A DNA stretch of 64,000 bases, taken from positions 310,001 to 374,000 of the forward strand of contig NZ_JBKOPS010000003.1 in NCBI RefSeq assembly GCF_047272945.1, read 5' to 3'. Under the pieces are notes generated by a model. The model was not told the DNA's origin and ran no database searches. It saw only the letters and a list, made by a program, of their open reading frames with translations. Of this stretch, positions 1-8,744 are shown piece after piece; the stretch's first letter is position 1; every line of letters starts with the position of its first letter. Position numbers and translations under genes: made by a program. Origin of the DNA: Rubrolithibacter danxiaensis (GTDB lineage Bacteria > Bacteroidota > Bacteroidia > Sphingobacteriales > Sphingobacteriaceae).

Positions 1-87
1 TCAAAAGGAACGATCTGATTCACAATTCAAAAATAATCCAACTTTCCGGCTATAATAAGAGCTCTTTTTCTTTTCGATTAATTTAAG

Positions 88-95
88 TAGGTTTG
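88..95 (+). promoter_or_regulatory. Predicted -7 promoter box for the first APC permease
   Basis: TAGGTTTG matches the Bacteroidota primary sigma -7 box TAnnTTTG and lies 42 bases before the ATG at 138. I find no clear TTG at the usual 17-23 base distance upstream, so the call rests on the -7 box alone. The rest of positions 1-137 shows no gene. Confidence 0.45.
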
Positions 96-137
96 ATCTT
101 TAAGGCCTGAAATTATAGCTATTAACACAAAAAATTT

Positions 138-1616
138 ATGCGATTTGTTAAACCCTTAGATGTTTTACTGAAAGAAGCTGCTGAAAGCGGACAGGGAACT
201 TTAAAAAGAACCTTATCAAGTTTTAACCTGGTAACCTTGGGAATCGGGGCTATTATTGGAGCTGGGCTATTCTCATTAACCGGTCTTGCTGCTCATAACG
301 CCGGCCCTGCAGTAACCATTTCGTTCGTTATTGGGGCTGTCGCCTGCGCTTTTGCAGGTTTATGCTACGCCGAATTCGCCTCTATGATCCCTATTGCCGG
401 AAGTGCATATACTTATTCGTACGCTACCATGGGTGAATTTATGGCTTGGATTATTGGATGGGACCTGGTACTTGAATATGCACTTGGAGCGGCAACGGTT
501 TCAATAAGCTGGTCGCAATACCTCATTAAATTCCTGCATTACTTCGACATTGTCATACCGCCACAATTCACCATGTCTCCATGGGAAACTGCAACTCTCG
601 CAGATGGAACAATTGTTAGCGGTATCATGAATGTCCCTGCGGTTTTTATTATTATTTGTCTTTCCTTACTTCTTATCAGAGGAACGCGGGAGTCGGCTTT
701 TATAAACAATATGCTGGTGATATTAAAAGTTGCTGTTGTATTAGTTTTTATCGCTGTTGGCTGGAGTCATATAAACCCTTCAAATCATACTCCCTATATA
801 CCTGAAAATACCGGAACCTTTGGTGAGTTTGGCTGGTCAGGTATATTACGAGGTGCCGGAGTAGTATTCTTTGCATTTATTGGATTTGATGCGGTTTCAA
901 CCGCAGCACAGGAAGCCAAAAACCCAGAAAAGGGAATGCCCATCGGAATTATCGGATCTTTGGTGGTATGTACCATTTTATACGTACTCTTTTCGCATGT
1001 AATGACAGGCCTTGCCAACTACAAAGAATTTGAAGGAAGCGCTGCACCTGTAGCAGTAGCAATAGCTAAAACTCCTTATGCCTGGTTACAGGAAGCAATT
1101 ATAGTTGCAATTCTGGCCGGTTATACTTCGGTAATGCTGGTAATGCTTATGGGACAATCAAGGGTATTTTATACAATGTCTAAAGATGGCCTGCTTCCTA
1201 AAGTGTTCTCCAATTTACATCCCAAGTTTCAGACTCCTTTTAAAACTAATATGCTTTTCGCAGTCTTTATCAGTTTGTTTGCTGCTTTCGTTCCTGTAAG
1301 CATTGTCGGCGAAATGGTTTCAATAGGCACCTTGTTTGCATTCATATTGGTTTGTATCGGCGTAATGGTTATGCGTAAAAGCGATCCTAAAACCCCGCGT
1401 CCTTTCAGAACGCCATGGGTTCCGTTTGTTCCTATTGCCGGTGTCATTACCTGCTTTATAATGATGGCATCCTTACCTTTAGACACCTGGCTGCGATTGG
1501 CTATCTGGATGCTGTTAGGCCTTCTTATTTATTGGCTGTACAGCAAAAAACATTCTGTAATACGAAATCAGCATAAGGTAGTTCTTCCGGTAGATCCTCC
1601 GAAACCAGAATTATAA
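138..1616 (+). CDS. APC-superfamily amino-acid permease (cationic amino acid transporter type)
   Basis: Inner-membrane amino-acid transporter of 492 aa with about 12 hydrophobic helices. The first helix carries GIGAIIGAGLFSLTG (about residues 35-49), the substrate-binding bend of APC proteins. The third-helix block AYTYSYATMGEFMAWIIGWD and the later IGFDAVSTAAQEAKNP are typical of the CAT/YfnA branch. It starts at ATG 138 behind a -7 box at 88-95 and ends just before a strong hairpin at 1625-1654, so it looks monocistronic. A second, longer paralogue lies at 46490-48211. Substrate cannot be read from sequence; lysine, arginine or branched-chain amino acids are possible. Confidence 0.9.
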   Translation: MRFVKPLDVLLKEAAESGQGTLKRTLSSFNLVTLGIGAIIGAGLFSLTGLAAHNAGPAVTISFVIGAVACAFAGLCYAEFASMIPIAGSAYTYSYATMGEFMAWIIGWDLVLEYALGAATVSISWSQYLIKFLHYFDIVIPPQFTMSPWETATLADGTIVSGIMNVPAVFIIICLSLLLIRGTRESAFINNMLVILKVAVVLVFIAVGWSHINPSNHTPYIPENTGTFGEFGWSGILRGAGVVFFAFIGFDAVSTAAQEAKNPEKGMPIGIIGSLVVCTILYVLFSHVMTGLANYKEFEGSAAPVAVAIAKTPYAWLQEAIIVAILAGYTSVMLVMLMGQSRVFYTMSKDGLLPKVFSNLHPKFQTPFKTNMLFAVFISLFAAFVPVSIVGEMVSIGTLFAFILVCIGVMVMRKSDPKTPRPFRTPWVPFVPIAGVITCFIMMASLPLDTWLRLAIWMLLGLLIYWLYSKKHSVIRNQHKVVLPVDPPKPEL

Positions 1617-1624
1617 GTGTATTC

Positions 1625-1654
1625 AAGGTTTCGGTTTTCCGAAACCTTTTTTTA
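1625..1654 (+). terminator. Rho-independent terminator after the APC permease
   Basis: AAGGTTTCGG (1625-1634) and CCGAAACCTT (1639-1648) form a perfect 10-bp stem with a TTTT loop, followed by a run of T. It lies 8 bases after the permease stop. A reading frame open from GTG 1617 would run through this hairpin, which is one reason to place the next gene's start downstream. Confidence 0.9.
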
Positions 1655-1685
1655 TTCAAGCCAGTTTAACTTCATCAAAAGGATA

Positions 1686-2261
1686 ATGGATTCTCTGCAA
1701 ATAGATTTGAAACAAATAGCCTCTGTAACAATGATCCTGTTTGCGATCATTGATATTATTGGCTCTATTCCTGTTATTATTACGTTAAGAAACAGAGCCG
1801 GCCATATTCAATCGGGCAAAGCTACTATTGCTGCCCTGATATTGATGATCGTTTTTCTATTTTTAGGGGATGAATTACTTAAAATAATCGGCCTTGATAT
1901 TCCTTCATTCGCAATAGCCGGTTCTATCGTAATTTTCATTATAGCAATGGAAATGATATTAGGGATACATGTTTTTAAAGAAGAAGCCCCTGAAAGTGTT
2001 TCAATCGTTCCCGTGGCCTTTCCATTGATTGCCGGGGCAGGCACTATGACAACCTTACTTTCTTTAAAATCTGAATATTCTACCCTTAATATCCTGATAG
2101 GGATTATACTGAATATGGGCTTCGTTTATATTGTACTTAAAAATACCGCCCGTCTGGAACGTCTTTTCGGTAAAGCTGGCTTAGATGTTTTAAGAAAAGC
2201 TTTTGGGTTGATATTGCTTGCAATAGCGGTAAAACTATTCAGAAGTAATACAGGACTGTAA
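1686..2261 (+). CDS. MarC-family integral membrane protein
   Basis: A 191-aa protein with six predicted membrane helices and the MarC-family blocks: FAIIDIIGSIPVI in the first helix, FAIAGSIVIFIIAMEMI in the third, and VPVAFPLIAGAGTM (the family's P-LAGPG region) in the fourth. I chose ATG 1686, preceded by AAAGG, rather than the in-frame GTG at 1617. The extra 23 residues from GTG would be encoded by the terminator hairpin and are not hydrophobic. Despite the name, E. coli MarC was shown not to be a multidrug pump, and the family's transported substrate is unknown. It runs towards the rRNA methyltransferase gene with 46 bases between the two stops. Confidence 0.85.
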   Translation: MDSLQIDLKQIASVTMILFAIIDIIGSIPVIITLRNRAGHIQSGKATIAALILMIVFLFLGDELLKIIGLDIPSFAIAGSIVIFIIAMEMILGIHVFKEEAPESVSIVPVAFPLIAGAGTMTTLLSLKSEYSTLNILIGIILNMGFVYIVLKNTARLERLFGKAGLDVLRKAFGLILLAIAVKLFRSNTGL

Positions 2262-2307
2262 CAATATGAGTTTGCAGATTTTTGGCATATTATACCTACC
2301 TGCACAT

Positions 2308-3468
2308 CTACTTGATTAGCCGTGCTACAAACATGCTATCCGCTTTTAAATTATAACCTTTAATTAATTCCTGTTTTTCTAATTTCAAACCTAACTCTTT
2401 AACCAAAAAATCTACATTTTCCTCATTTTCTTCCTTAAAAACCGAACAGGTTATAAAAATCAGCGGGTTCCCCTCTTTAAGGTATTTTACAACCTGTTTA
2501 GCAATAGATTGCTGTAACCTTTGAAAACTCAGAATTCGTTGTTCGCGAAACTGGCCGATCATTTCCGGAGTGCGGCCCCAGGTTCCGGAACCACTGCAAG
2601 GAGCATCCAATATAATTCCATCGAACAAATAACTATGCAGAAAGGGCTGGGGATCTTCGGTCAGATCTAAAACTTTCTTCTGGTAGTTTCTTAATCCGCT
2701 TTGCTGAAAACGTTCATCCAAGTTTGATAAAACACTTTCCCTTACATCAGAAACCAGCAATTTAATTTCAGGCTGCTGACTAAACAACAATAAGGATTTG
2801 CCACCAGAAGCAGCACAGGCATCCCACCAGTAATCGTATTTCTGAGGCTTGAAATACTGAACGGTTTTTTGCGAAGACAGATCCTGTATTTCAAAAGGTC
2901 GCAAATCAGGGAACAGCTGATCTAACTTTGTACCATTCTGTAATCGTAATGTATCTGCACCTTCTTCAATAAAAGGTATACCTGCAACTTCCAATATATT
3001 CTTTACCTGTTTTTCCTTCCCAGGATGAAGGCGGATGAAAAGATCAGGCTGAATAAAAAAAGAGTTTAAAAATGAAGTTTTATCCAATCCGGCAGAAAGA
3101 TGTTTATGAAAAGGAAAGACGTCATACAGGTTAAATGAAACTCCCTGTTGGTTCAGCCATTCAATTTTCTCTTCAACAAGCAACTCTATTCGTTGATTAA
3201 AATCTGGCCTGAAATTTTCCAGAAAAGGATTAGCTTGTCTTTCGCATAAAAATTCCGCTATCATCAAACGTTCTTCAACAGATACTTCCGGAACAGCTTT
3301 ACCTATCCTGAAATAATTATAAAGAAGGCGGCTTGCCGTGCGCCGGTCGGTTGAACCCATCTGTTTGTTTGCACGAAAAAAAACCGGAAGAAATTTTGCC
3401 AGGGGCACGTCTCCCGGGTATTCGTTCAAAATTCGAAGAAACGTTTTTAGTTGATTTTCAAACCTCAT
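2308..3468 (-). CDS. RsmB/NOP-family rRNA m5C methyltransferase
   Basis: SAM-dependent RNA cytosine-C5 methyltransferase of 386 aa. The C-terminal Rossmann domain has both family cysteines: DAPCSGSGTWGRTPEM (motif IV, Cys291, product release) and ITCSVFKEENEENV (motif VI, Cys341, nucleophile that attacks C6). An ASGGKSLLLF loop serves as the SAM-binding motif. The first 130 or so residues are helical and resemble the NusB-like N-terminal region of RsmB, but are divergent. E. coli RsmB makes m5C967 in 16S rRNA; that exact target is inferred, since RsmF and other paralogues share the motifs. Starts at ATG 3468; a small inverted repeat (TCTCC/GGAGA, 3480-3493) lies just upstream. Confidence 0.88.
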   Translation of the reverse strand: MRFENQLKTFLRILNEYPGDVPLAKFLPVFFRANKQMGSTDRRTASRLLYNYFRIGKAVPEVSVEERLMIAEFLCERQANPFLENFRPDFNQRIELLVEEKIEWLNQQGVSFNLYDVFPFHKHLSAGLDKTSFLNSFFIQPDLFIRLHPGKEKQVKNILEVAGIPFIEEGADTLRLQNGTKLDQLFPDLRPFEIQDLSSQKTVQYFKPQKYDYWWDACAASGGKSLLLFSQQPEIKLLVSDVRESVLSNLDERFQQSGLRNYQKKVLDLTEDPQPFLHSYLFDGIILDAPCSGSGTWGRTPEMIGQFREQRILSFQRLQQSIAKQVVKYLKEGNPLIFITCSVFKEENEENVDFLVKELGLKLEKQELIKGYNLKADSMFVARLIK

Positions 3469-3550
3469 ATCTTCCCTAATCTCCAGAAGGAGACAACTAC
3501 TTTAGCTATTGCCACAGAACAAAAACAAGGCCGTAATCTTTTTGATAAGC

Positions 3551-5080
3551 TTACTCCCACTCAATTGTAGCAGGTGGTTTTGAGCTGATATCGTAAACAA
3601 CTCTGTTTATACCTTTTACATTGTTTATGATCTCGTTAGATATTTTTGCAAGCAGCTCATAAGGCAAATGGCTCCAGTCAGCTGTCATTCCGTCTACAGA
3701 GCCTACTGCTCTTAAACAGATCACATTTTCATAAGTCCGCTCATCACCCATTACTCCTACAGATTGCACAGGAAGGTAAATCGCTCCTGCCTGCCAAACC
3801 TTATCGTACCAGCCAGAAGCTTTCAGATTATTTATATAAATTGCATCCGCTTCCTGCAAAATAGCTACTTTTTCAGGAGTTATATCTCCCAGAATACGAA
3901 TAGCCAGGCCCGGACCAGGGAAAGGATGACGCCCTAAAATTACATCATCAATTCCTAAGGCTTTACCTACTTTGCGAACTTCATCTTTAAATAAAGTATT
4001 CAGAGGTTCTACCACTTTAAGCTTCATAAAATCAGGTAATCCTCCAACATTATGATGCGATTTTATAGTAGCTGAAGGTCCTTTAACGGAAACTGATTCA
4101 ATTACATCGGGATAAATAGTTCCCTGTCCAAGCCATTTTACATCCTGAACTTCGTGAGCAGCATCATCAAACACCTCTATAAATACCCTCCCGATAGTTT
4201 TTCTTTTCTGCTCAGGATCTTTAATTCCGGCAAGTTGGACTAAAAACCGATCTTTCGCATTTATTCCTTTTACATTTAAACCCATGTGCTTATAAGAATC
4301 AAGCACTTGTTCAAATTCATTTTTGCGCAACAAACCGTTATCAACAAAAATGCAATGAAGGTTTTTACCTATTGCATGATGAAGCAACACTGCAGCAACC
4401 GATGAATCTACTCCGCCTGATAAGCCCAGCACTACCTTGTCATCGCCGATTTTTTCACGAAGCGAAGCGATAGTGGTTTCTATAAAAGAATCGGGAGTCC
4501 AGTTCTGTGTACAACCACAAATATCTACCAGAAAGTTTTCAAGGAGTTGCTTTCCATCTGTACTGTGCGTTACTTCCGGATGAAATTGAATTCCGAAAGT
4601 TTTACTTCCATTGATCTGGTAAGCCGCCACTTTAACCGTATCGGTACTGGCGATGATTTCAAAACCCGATGGAATGTCGGCAATGGTATCGCCATGTGAC
4701 ATCCAGACCTGTGAATCTTTCGGAATATTTTTAAGAAGGGGATTTTGATCATTAATAAAATGAAGATTAGCTCGTCCGTATTCCCGAATAGTTGATGGAA
4801 CAACTTCTCCTCCTGATTTGTGAGCGAGGTATTGCGCTCCATAACATACCCCTAATAAAGGCAATTTATTATGAAAACGTAAAAAGTCTATTTCAGGTGC
4901 TTCTTCCTGTCTTACAGAATAAGGACTGCCGGAAAAAATAATCCCCTTAACAGAAGAATCAAATTGGGGAAGATTATTGTACGGATGAATCTCGCAGTAA
5001 ACGTTAAGCTCTCTTACTCTCCGGGCAATCAGTTGTGTGTATTGCGACCCGAAGTCAAGAATGATGATTTTTTCTTGCAT
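3551..5080 (-). CDS. guaA: GMP synthase (glutamine-hydrolysing)
   Basis: Converts XMP, ATP and glutamine to GMP, the last step of de novo guanine nucleotide synthesis. It has 509 aa when started at ATG 5080. A TTG six bases upstream is in frame but would fall inside the likely transcription start. The N-terminal class I amidotransferase has GVCYGAQYLA (nucleophile Cys79) and FHPEVTHS (His-Glu of the triad). The ATP-pyrophosphatase domain has the P-loop LGLSGGVDSS. The C-terminal dimerisation domain ends in the family signature DISSKPPATIEWE. Length and domain order are standard. The predicted -7 box ends only 3 bases before the ATG, suggesting a leaderless or near-leaderless mRNA. Confidence 0.97.
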   Translation of the reverse strand: MQEKIIILDFGSQYTQLIARRVRELNVYCEIHPYNNLPQFDSSVKGIIFSGSPYSVRQEEAPEIDFLRFHNKLPLLGVCYGAQYLAHKSGGEVVPSTIREYGRANLHFINDQNPLLKNIPKDSQVWMSHGDTIADIPSGFEIIASTDTVKVAAYQINGSKTFGIQFHPEVTHSTDGKQLLENFLVDICGCTQNWTPDSFIETTIASLREKIGDDKVVLGLSGGVDSSVAAVLLHHAIGKNLHCIFVDNGLLRKNEFEQVLDSYKHMGLNVKGINAKDRFLVQLAGIKDPEQKRKTIGRVFIEVFDDAAHEVQDVKWLGQGTIYPDVIESVSVKGPSATIKSHHNVGGLPDFMKLKVVEPLNTLFKDEVRKVGKALGIDDVILGRHPFPGPGLAIRILGDITPEKVAILQEADAIYINNLKASGWYDKVWQAGAIYLPVQSVGVMGDERTYENVICLRAVGSVDGMTADWSHLPYELLAKISNEIINNVKGINRVVYDISSKPPATIEWE

Positions 5081-5083
5081 GGG

Positions 5084-5091
5084 CAAAGATA
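5084..5091 (-). promoter_or_regulatory. Predicted -7 box of guaA, 3 bases from the start codon
   Basis: On the minus strand the sequence reads TATCTTTG-CCC-ATG, an exact TAnnTTTG box. Transcription would start at or next to the start codon, leaving no room for a Shine-Dalgarno site. The -33 TTG is not at its usual spacing. No purine riboswitch fits between this box and the gene. Confidence 0.55.
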
Positions 5092-5133
5092 AAAAAGCTT
5101 AAACAAGATGAAAAGCTAAATAAAATATAATTT

Positions 5134-5577
5134 TCAGGGTGCTATACGTACAAATTTTTCGCCTGTCACACCCTCAAATCCAAAAAGCAAGGTCAACTGG
5201 TTTCCTTCCAAGTGGTACTCTTTGATTGATTTATTTTTATTATCGCAATCTGTTATCTCTAAACGTTTATCGTCTATGAGTATATAAGAGCCCCGCAAGT
5301 TATAGCTCTGTTCGCCATCTTCTTTTCTAAAATACTTCCCGTTGTCGGCAAACTTGACGTACGCAATTTTTACGGAAGGGCTCCACTTTAGTTCACCACC
5401 CCACCTCTCGTTGCTATTTATTGCAGTTAATTCCCATTCACCGGTAATACCCGGGTTAATTGCTCTTTTCAAACTTACTTCATCTTTAACCTCAACCTCT
5501 TTACCGCAGGTAACATAAATCAACATTAAAGAAAATGCAGCAATAAGCAGGAAATATCTCTTGTAAAAAAAATTCAT
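5134..5577 (-). CDS. Small exported lipocalin-like (lipo)protein
   Basis: A 147-aa protein with an N-terminal hydrophobic signal and a Cys at residue 24. The residues before the Cys (YVT) are a poor lipobox, so lipidation is likely but not certain. The mature part has the rhythm of Bacteroidota lipocalin-like domains: GITGEWELTAI near its start, then VKFADNGKYF, GSYILIDDKRLEI and a closing YHLEGNQLTLLF. These small beta-rich lipoproteins have no settled function. It starts at ATG 5577 and follows guaA on the same strand only in position (guaA is upstream with 53 bases between). Confidence 0.65.
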   Translation of the reverse strand: MNFFYKRYFLLIAAFSLMLIYVTCGKEVEVKDEVSLKRAINPGITGEWELTAINSNERWGGELKWSPSVKIAYVKFADNGKYFRKEDGEQSYNLRGSYILIDDKRLEITDCDNKNKSIKEYHLEGNQLTLLFGFEGVTGEKFVRIAP

Positions 5578-5726
5578 AATGTTCTTTTTTCAGTATTACG
5601 CCTCTGAATGTCAAAACGCTACAGAAGTGTCATAAAAATTATTTATCTGCCATTAAACGCAATAATCAAACATCCTTTTCGTATTTTAGAAATTAACGAT
5701 AAAAACTTTTTAACTGTTAAAATAAG

Positions 5727-5870
5727 ATGGAACCGGAAAAAGGAGAAGTACAATTTGAAATGTACATAGTAGATTGCCTGGTTTGTAATGAGATTAAGGA
5801 AGAAACATCACATTCTGTGAAAAATGTATGCAAAGGCTGCTTTGAAGCCAATTTCATTACAAAAATTTAG
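5727..5870 (+). CDS. 47-aa cysteine-rich (zinc-ribbon-like) small protein
   Basis: An ATG frame of 47 codons with a start at 5727 and a TAG stop at 5868-5870. It encodes two Cys-x-x-Cys pairs, CLVC (17-20) and CKGC (35-38), 14 residues apart, in an otherwise acidic, lysine-rich peptide. Paired CxxC knuckles with this spacing usually bind one Zn2+. The frame ends 4 bases before the end of the convergent histidine kinase gene and fills the space between two minus-strand genes, with a modest AT-rich leader. No domain name can be assigned. Roles in protein-protein contact or nucleic-acid binding are possible. The Cys pattern makes a random frame unlikely. Confidence 0.6.
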   Translation: MEPEKGEVQFEMYIVDCLVCNEIKEETSHSVKNVCKGCFEANFITKI

Positions 5871-5874
5871 TCGC

Positions 5875-7653
5875 TTATTGCGTTGATGCAGTTACATATT
5901 CTGACTGAGAAGCAAAAGACGTTTTATTGGTAAGCGGCAGGGTAAAGTAAAAAGTAGAACCTTTACCCACTTCGCTTTCTACCCCTATTTCTCCCCCATG
6001 TCTGCTCACTATATCATGGCATATAAATAATCCGATACCCAAGCCGGATATCTGCTGTTCTTTATTCTCTATCCGATAAAACTTCTGGAACAGGCTGGAT
6101 AATTTTTCCTTACTTATTCCCATACCAAAATCCGTAACAGAAATTTTAAGTATAGCATCTTTTACAGCTATTTCAATAATAACCACTTTTGCAGTAGCAG
6201 CATATTTTACCGCGTTTGACAGAAAATTACATAGCACCTGTTCAATCCTGTTCCTGTCGGCTATTACCTGCAGTTTTGTATTACCTTTTACTACAATTTG
6301 ATGTGAAGGACTATTATTCTCAGAAAAAGTTATACAGTCGGTAATTAGCTCTTCCAGATTAAATTCTGTAAAATTATACTGCATTTTGCCTGCCTGAATC
6401 TTGGAGACATCCAAAAGATCGCTGATTAATCCAATTAGTTTATCTACTTGTCTGTTTGCTTTTACGATGAAATTCCGGTAGGCAGGGTTCTGCTCTTTTT
6501 CTGAGATTTTTTCTATTATCTGCAGATACCCTTTCATGCTGGTAATAGGTGTTTTTAACTCGTGGCTTGCAATGGTCAAAAACTCATCCTTTTTATTCAT
6601 TAGCTGATTAATAGCTTCTTTGGCGTGAAAGGCAGTTACATCTTTAAAAAGCAAAATCTTACCGCTATAGGTACTGTTCTCCTCAAAAAGCGAAGTGATG
6701 GTTACGTCGTATATTTTCCTGATCTCGCCATCGTATAAGGAAACTTCAACTACGTCATTTACGTATTTATCTACTACTATATTTAATTCATATACTTCCG
6801 GAAATAAAACCCTAAAGTCGGAACCAATGATATCCCGCTTTTCAAAAGGAATTATTTTCCTCATTTCGGGATTAATATCAATTACCCTGTTTTGCTTATC
6901 TAAAACTAAAACACCTTCCTGCATCGCTTCTATTACCCTTTCGCGGGCAATGGGCATTATATCAAAAAGACGCAGCCTCAACAATCCGAATCCTATAATG
7001 AACGATGTAAGAATGAACGTAAAAGGTGTAATATCAAGATGTTTATAGGGCCTGAATCCCGCCTGATAAAAAAGATTAAATACCCATGGTACAAGAGCGC
7101 CCAGCATAATAACATTACTTTGTTTTCTAAATAACGCGTCAGCTGTTCTGAATTTCGAGCTTAATAAAAACAATCCCCAGCCTAACATCATATAAAAATA
7201 TACCGTATTAATTTTATACCATGGACCAAACGTTACTGCAAGTAAAGAAAGCGGGCCACTTTTATCGAGATGCCAACTTGAATAATATAAATGATGCCAC
7301 TCATCTGTCCAGATAAGTGTTAATGTAGATGCTGGGATCAAAAAAATGAGTATAAGTGTGGACGTGTTCAGCCATCGCTCTTTATTTATCAGTTTAATAA
7401 TTGAAAGAATCCACAAAGCAGGCAAAAGTGCCAGCCCGATACTTTGCAGGCGGTTCCAGAATAGAATTTCTTCTATCGAAGTACTGGAAAGGACCAAACC
7501 ATACCCTGCCATCCATATAGCTATTGCCAGCATGGTAAAACTAAAAGGCTGAACAGATTTATCCAGACGCTGGTTAATAAGCAAAGCCATAAACAGCGTA
7601 ACAAATGCGGCGATTAGAAGTATGATTGAATAAATATTCAGTTCTAAGCTCAT
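5875..7653 (-). CDS. Orphan sensor histidine kinase: 7TM sensor, PAS, HisKA, HATPase
   Basis: A 592-aa membrane sensor kinase. Residues 1-228 hold about seven hydrophobic helices of the HisKA_7TM N-terminal type. A PAS domain follows (about 235-345, beginning ERVIEAMQEGVLVLD), then HisKA with ASHELKTPITSMKGYL (phosphoacceptor His364). The ATPase domain has an N-box (LCNFLSNAVKYA), DFGMGISKEKL and GLGIGLFICHDIVSRHGG. No receiver domain or response regulator gene is adjacent, so the partner and signal are unknown. The 7TM module usually senses small or lipophilic ligands. It starts at ATG 7653 and is insulated upstream by the hairpin at 7781-7815. Confidence 0.9.
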   Translation of the reverse strand: MSLELNIYSIILLIAAFVTLFMALLINQRLDKSVQPFSFTMLAIAIWMAGYGLVLSSTSIEEILFWNRLQSIGLALLPALWILSIIKLINKERWLNTSTLILIFLIPASTLTLIWTDEWHHLYYSSWHLDKSGPLSLLAVTFGPWYKINTVYFYMMLGWGLFLLSSKFRTADALFRKQSNVIMLGALVPWVFNLFYQAGFRPYKHLDITPFTFILTSFIIGFGLLRLRLFDIMPIARERVIEAMQEGVLVLDKQNRVIDINPEMRKIIPFEKRDIIGSDFRVLFPEVYELNIVVDKYVNDVVEVSLYDGEIRKIYDVTITSLFEENSTYSGKILLFKDVTAFHAKEAINQLMNKKDEFLTIASHELKTPITSMKGYLQIIEKISEKEQNPAYRNFIVKANRQVDKLIGLISDLLDVSKIQAGKMQYNFTEFNLEELITDCITFSENNSPSHQIVVKGNTKLQVIADRNRIEQVLCNFLSNAVKYAATAKVVIIEIAVKDAILKISVTDFGMGISKEKLSSLFQKFYRIENKEQQISGLGIGLFICHDIVSRHGGEIGVESEVGKGSTFYFTLPLTNKTSFASQSEYVTASTQ

Positions 7654-7780
7654 TAATAAAGGTGTGTTTCTGTCTGTTTATCCATTACTACGAAGAACAA
7701 ATGTGTACGTTCCAATTTTAAAATAAATTATCATTTTTTTAAATAAAAAGCAAATTCTGCTATCCTGCAAATGCCCCTTA

Positions 7781-7815
7781 AACAAATAAAGCCGGCAAGG
7801 CCGGCTTTATTTGTT
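7781..7815. terminator. Perfect 16-bp hairpin, bidirectional terminator
   Basis: AACAAATAAAGCCGGC (7781-7796) and GCCGGCTTTATTTGTT (7800-7815) are exact complements with a 3-base loop AAG. It lies 17 bases after the stop of the H1-like gene on the minus strand and before the histidine kinase. The outer A/T part gives a U-rich tail in either direction, but there is no pure U run. Confidence 0.8.
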
Positions 7816-7832
7816 TACAAAGTATTTATGAA

Positions 7833-8012
7833 TTATTTGTCTTTATTTTTTATTTCTGTTACTTCATTACGAATGTCTTGTGCAAGCGTTTTAATTTGTT
7901 GTAAAGCTTTACGTACACGTGTTCCGGCAGCTCCGCTATTCTTGTTGTAGAATTTGTCTGCATCAGCTTCAACAGAAGCTATAAGTTCCTTAAGTTGATT
8001 GAATTTTTCCAT
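7833..8012 (-). CDS. Histone H1-like DNA-binding protein (Hc1 family)
   Basis: A 59-aa basic protein, begun at ATG 8012 and stopped by TAA at 7833. The N-terminal part, MEKFNQLKELIASVEADADK, is followed by FYNKNSGAAGTRVRKALQQI and ends with a lysine-rich tail KNKDK. This is the short Bacteroidota histone H1-like (Hc1) pattern: a helical pair rich in K/R/A, around 58 residues. Such proteins are taken to bind and compact DNA in the nucleoid. It has its own predicted -7 box at 8035-8042 and a strong hairpin after its stop, so it is likely a stand-alone and well-expressed transcript. Confidence 0.85.
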   Translation of the reverse strand: MEKFNQLKELIASVEADADKFYNKNSGAAGTRVRKALQQIKTLAQDIRNEVTEIKNKDK

Positions 8013-8034
8013 TTGATTTAAATTGATTTACTCC

Positions 8035-8042
8035 CAAATATA
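8035..8042 (-). promoter_or_regulatory. Predicted -7 box of the H1-like gene
   Basis: On the minus strand TATATTTG matches TAnnTTTG, 22 bases upstream of the ATG at 8012. No TTG is found at standard spacing (the nearest is 29 bases away). Confidence 0.45.
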
Positions 8043-8169
8043 GAATTATTAGTGTATTTCCTAAATATTGACAAACAAGAATAAAAAAAACAAGTGTAAT
8101 ATTTTTAGTTAATAAGAGCTTAAGTATTTCTGTTTAAAGCATATCTGACTTTTTAATTACATGCAGTAA

Positions 8170-8454
8170 TTACTCTTTATTCCGGAACAGCTTAAGTATT
8201 TTTATTGGAGTTTGAGGTAAATTTGTGGCTGATGCTTTTGAATCAATCTTGGTAATAGCTCCAAAACCAATAAAACTATGTGTTTGCTCCCATAGCTTCA
8301 ATGCATCTTTATTATCCTGATCAGATTCTTCTATTTCTTTCTTTCGCAGTAAGATTCCCGGGAAGGCCTGCATAAATGAGCCGCTATTATTTTTTAAAGC
8401 CTGAACGATTGCTGTAATAGATAGTATCCAGACAAAAGCAACTAAAAGAATCAT
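8170..8454 (-). CDS. Small membrane-anchored hypothetical protein
   Basis: A 94-aa frame starting at ATG 8454. Residues 1-20 form one hydrophobic helix (signal anchor). The rest is a polar, soluble tail with no motif I recognise. The frame carries no rare features, faces no competing gene, and its codon use resembles its neighbours. It may be a genuine membrane-tethered small protein, but nothing in its context suggests a role. The possibility that it is a chance frame in an AT-rich gap remains. Confidence 0.4.
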   Translation of the reverse strand: MILLVAFVWILSITAIVQALKNNSGSFMQAFPGILLRKKEIEESDQDNKDALKLWEQTHSFIGFGAITKIDSKASATNLPQTPIKILKLFRNKE

Positions 8455-8602
8455 AGAGTAAAATGTAAAATCTAACTATAAATAATATGAACTGAAAAAT
8501 TGTTTTAATATTACATTGTTTAAGAAAAATAATTATGAAATTCTTGTAACTTCTACCTGTAAATCAGAGTAAAAGAACTTGTTTTCATTGATAGGTTTAG
8601 GT

Positions 8603-8637
8603 AAATAAAGGAGCTCAAAAGGCTCCTTTATTTTTTT
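8603..8637. terminator. Strong hairpin with T run (8.6 kb)
   Basis: AAATAAAGGAGC (8603-8614) and GCTCCTTTATTT (8622-8633) are perfect complements with a 7-base loop, followed by TTTT. Oriented best for the plus strand, although no plus-strand gene lies upstream. It could work in both directions. Confidence 0.8.
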
Positions 8638-8744
8638 GAAAAAATTCTTTTTAAAAGATTTTACATAATGGGCGAAACTTATCAAAATACTCACCGTATA
8701 ATCATGCGTCCTCCCAAAGGACATGTTTTTCATAGGTAGATGTA

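Noticed and set aside
1617..1685. N-terminal extension of MarC from GTG 1617
   Set aside because: The added residues are encoded by the terminator hairpin and do not fit the MarC family start.
8533..8733. 66-codon minus-strand frame in the 8.5 kb gap
   Set aside because: It spans a strong hairpin terminator and shows no family feature or conserved start.
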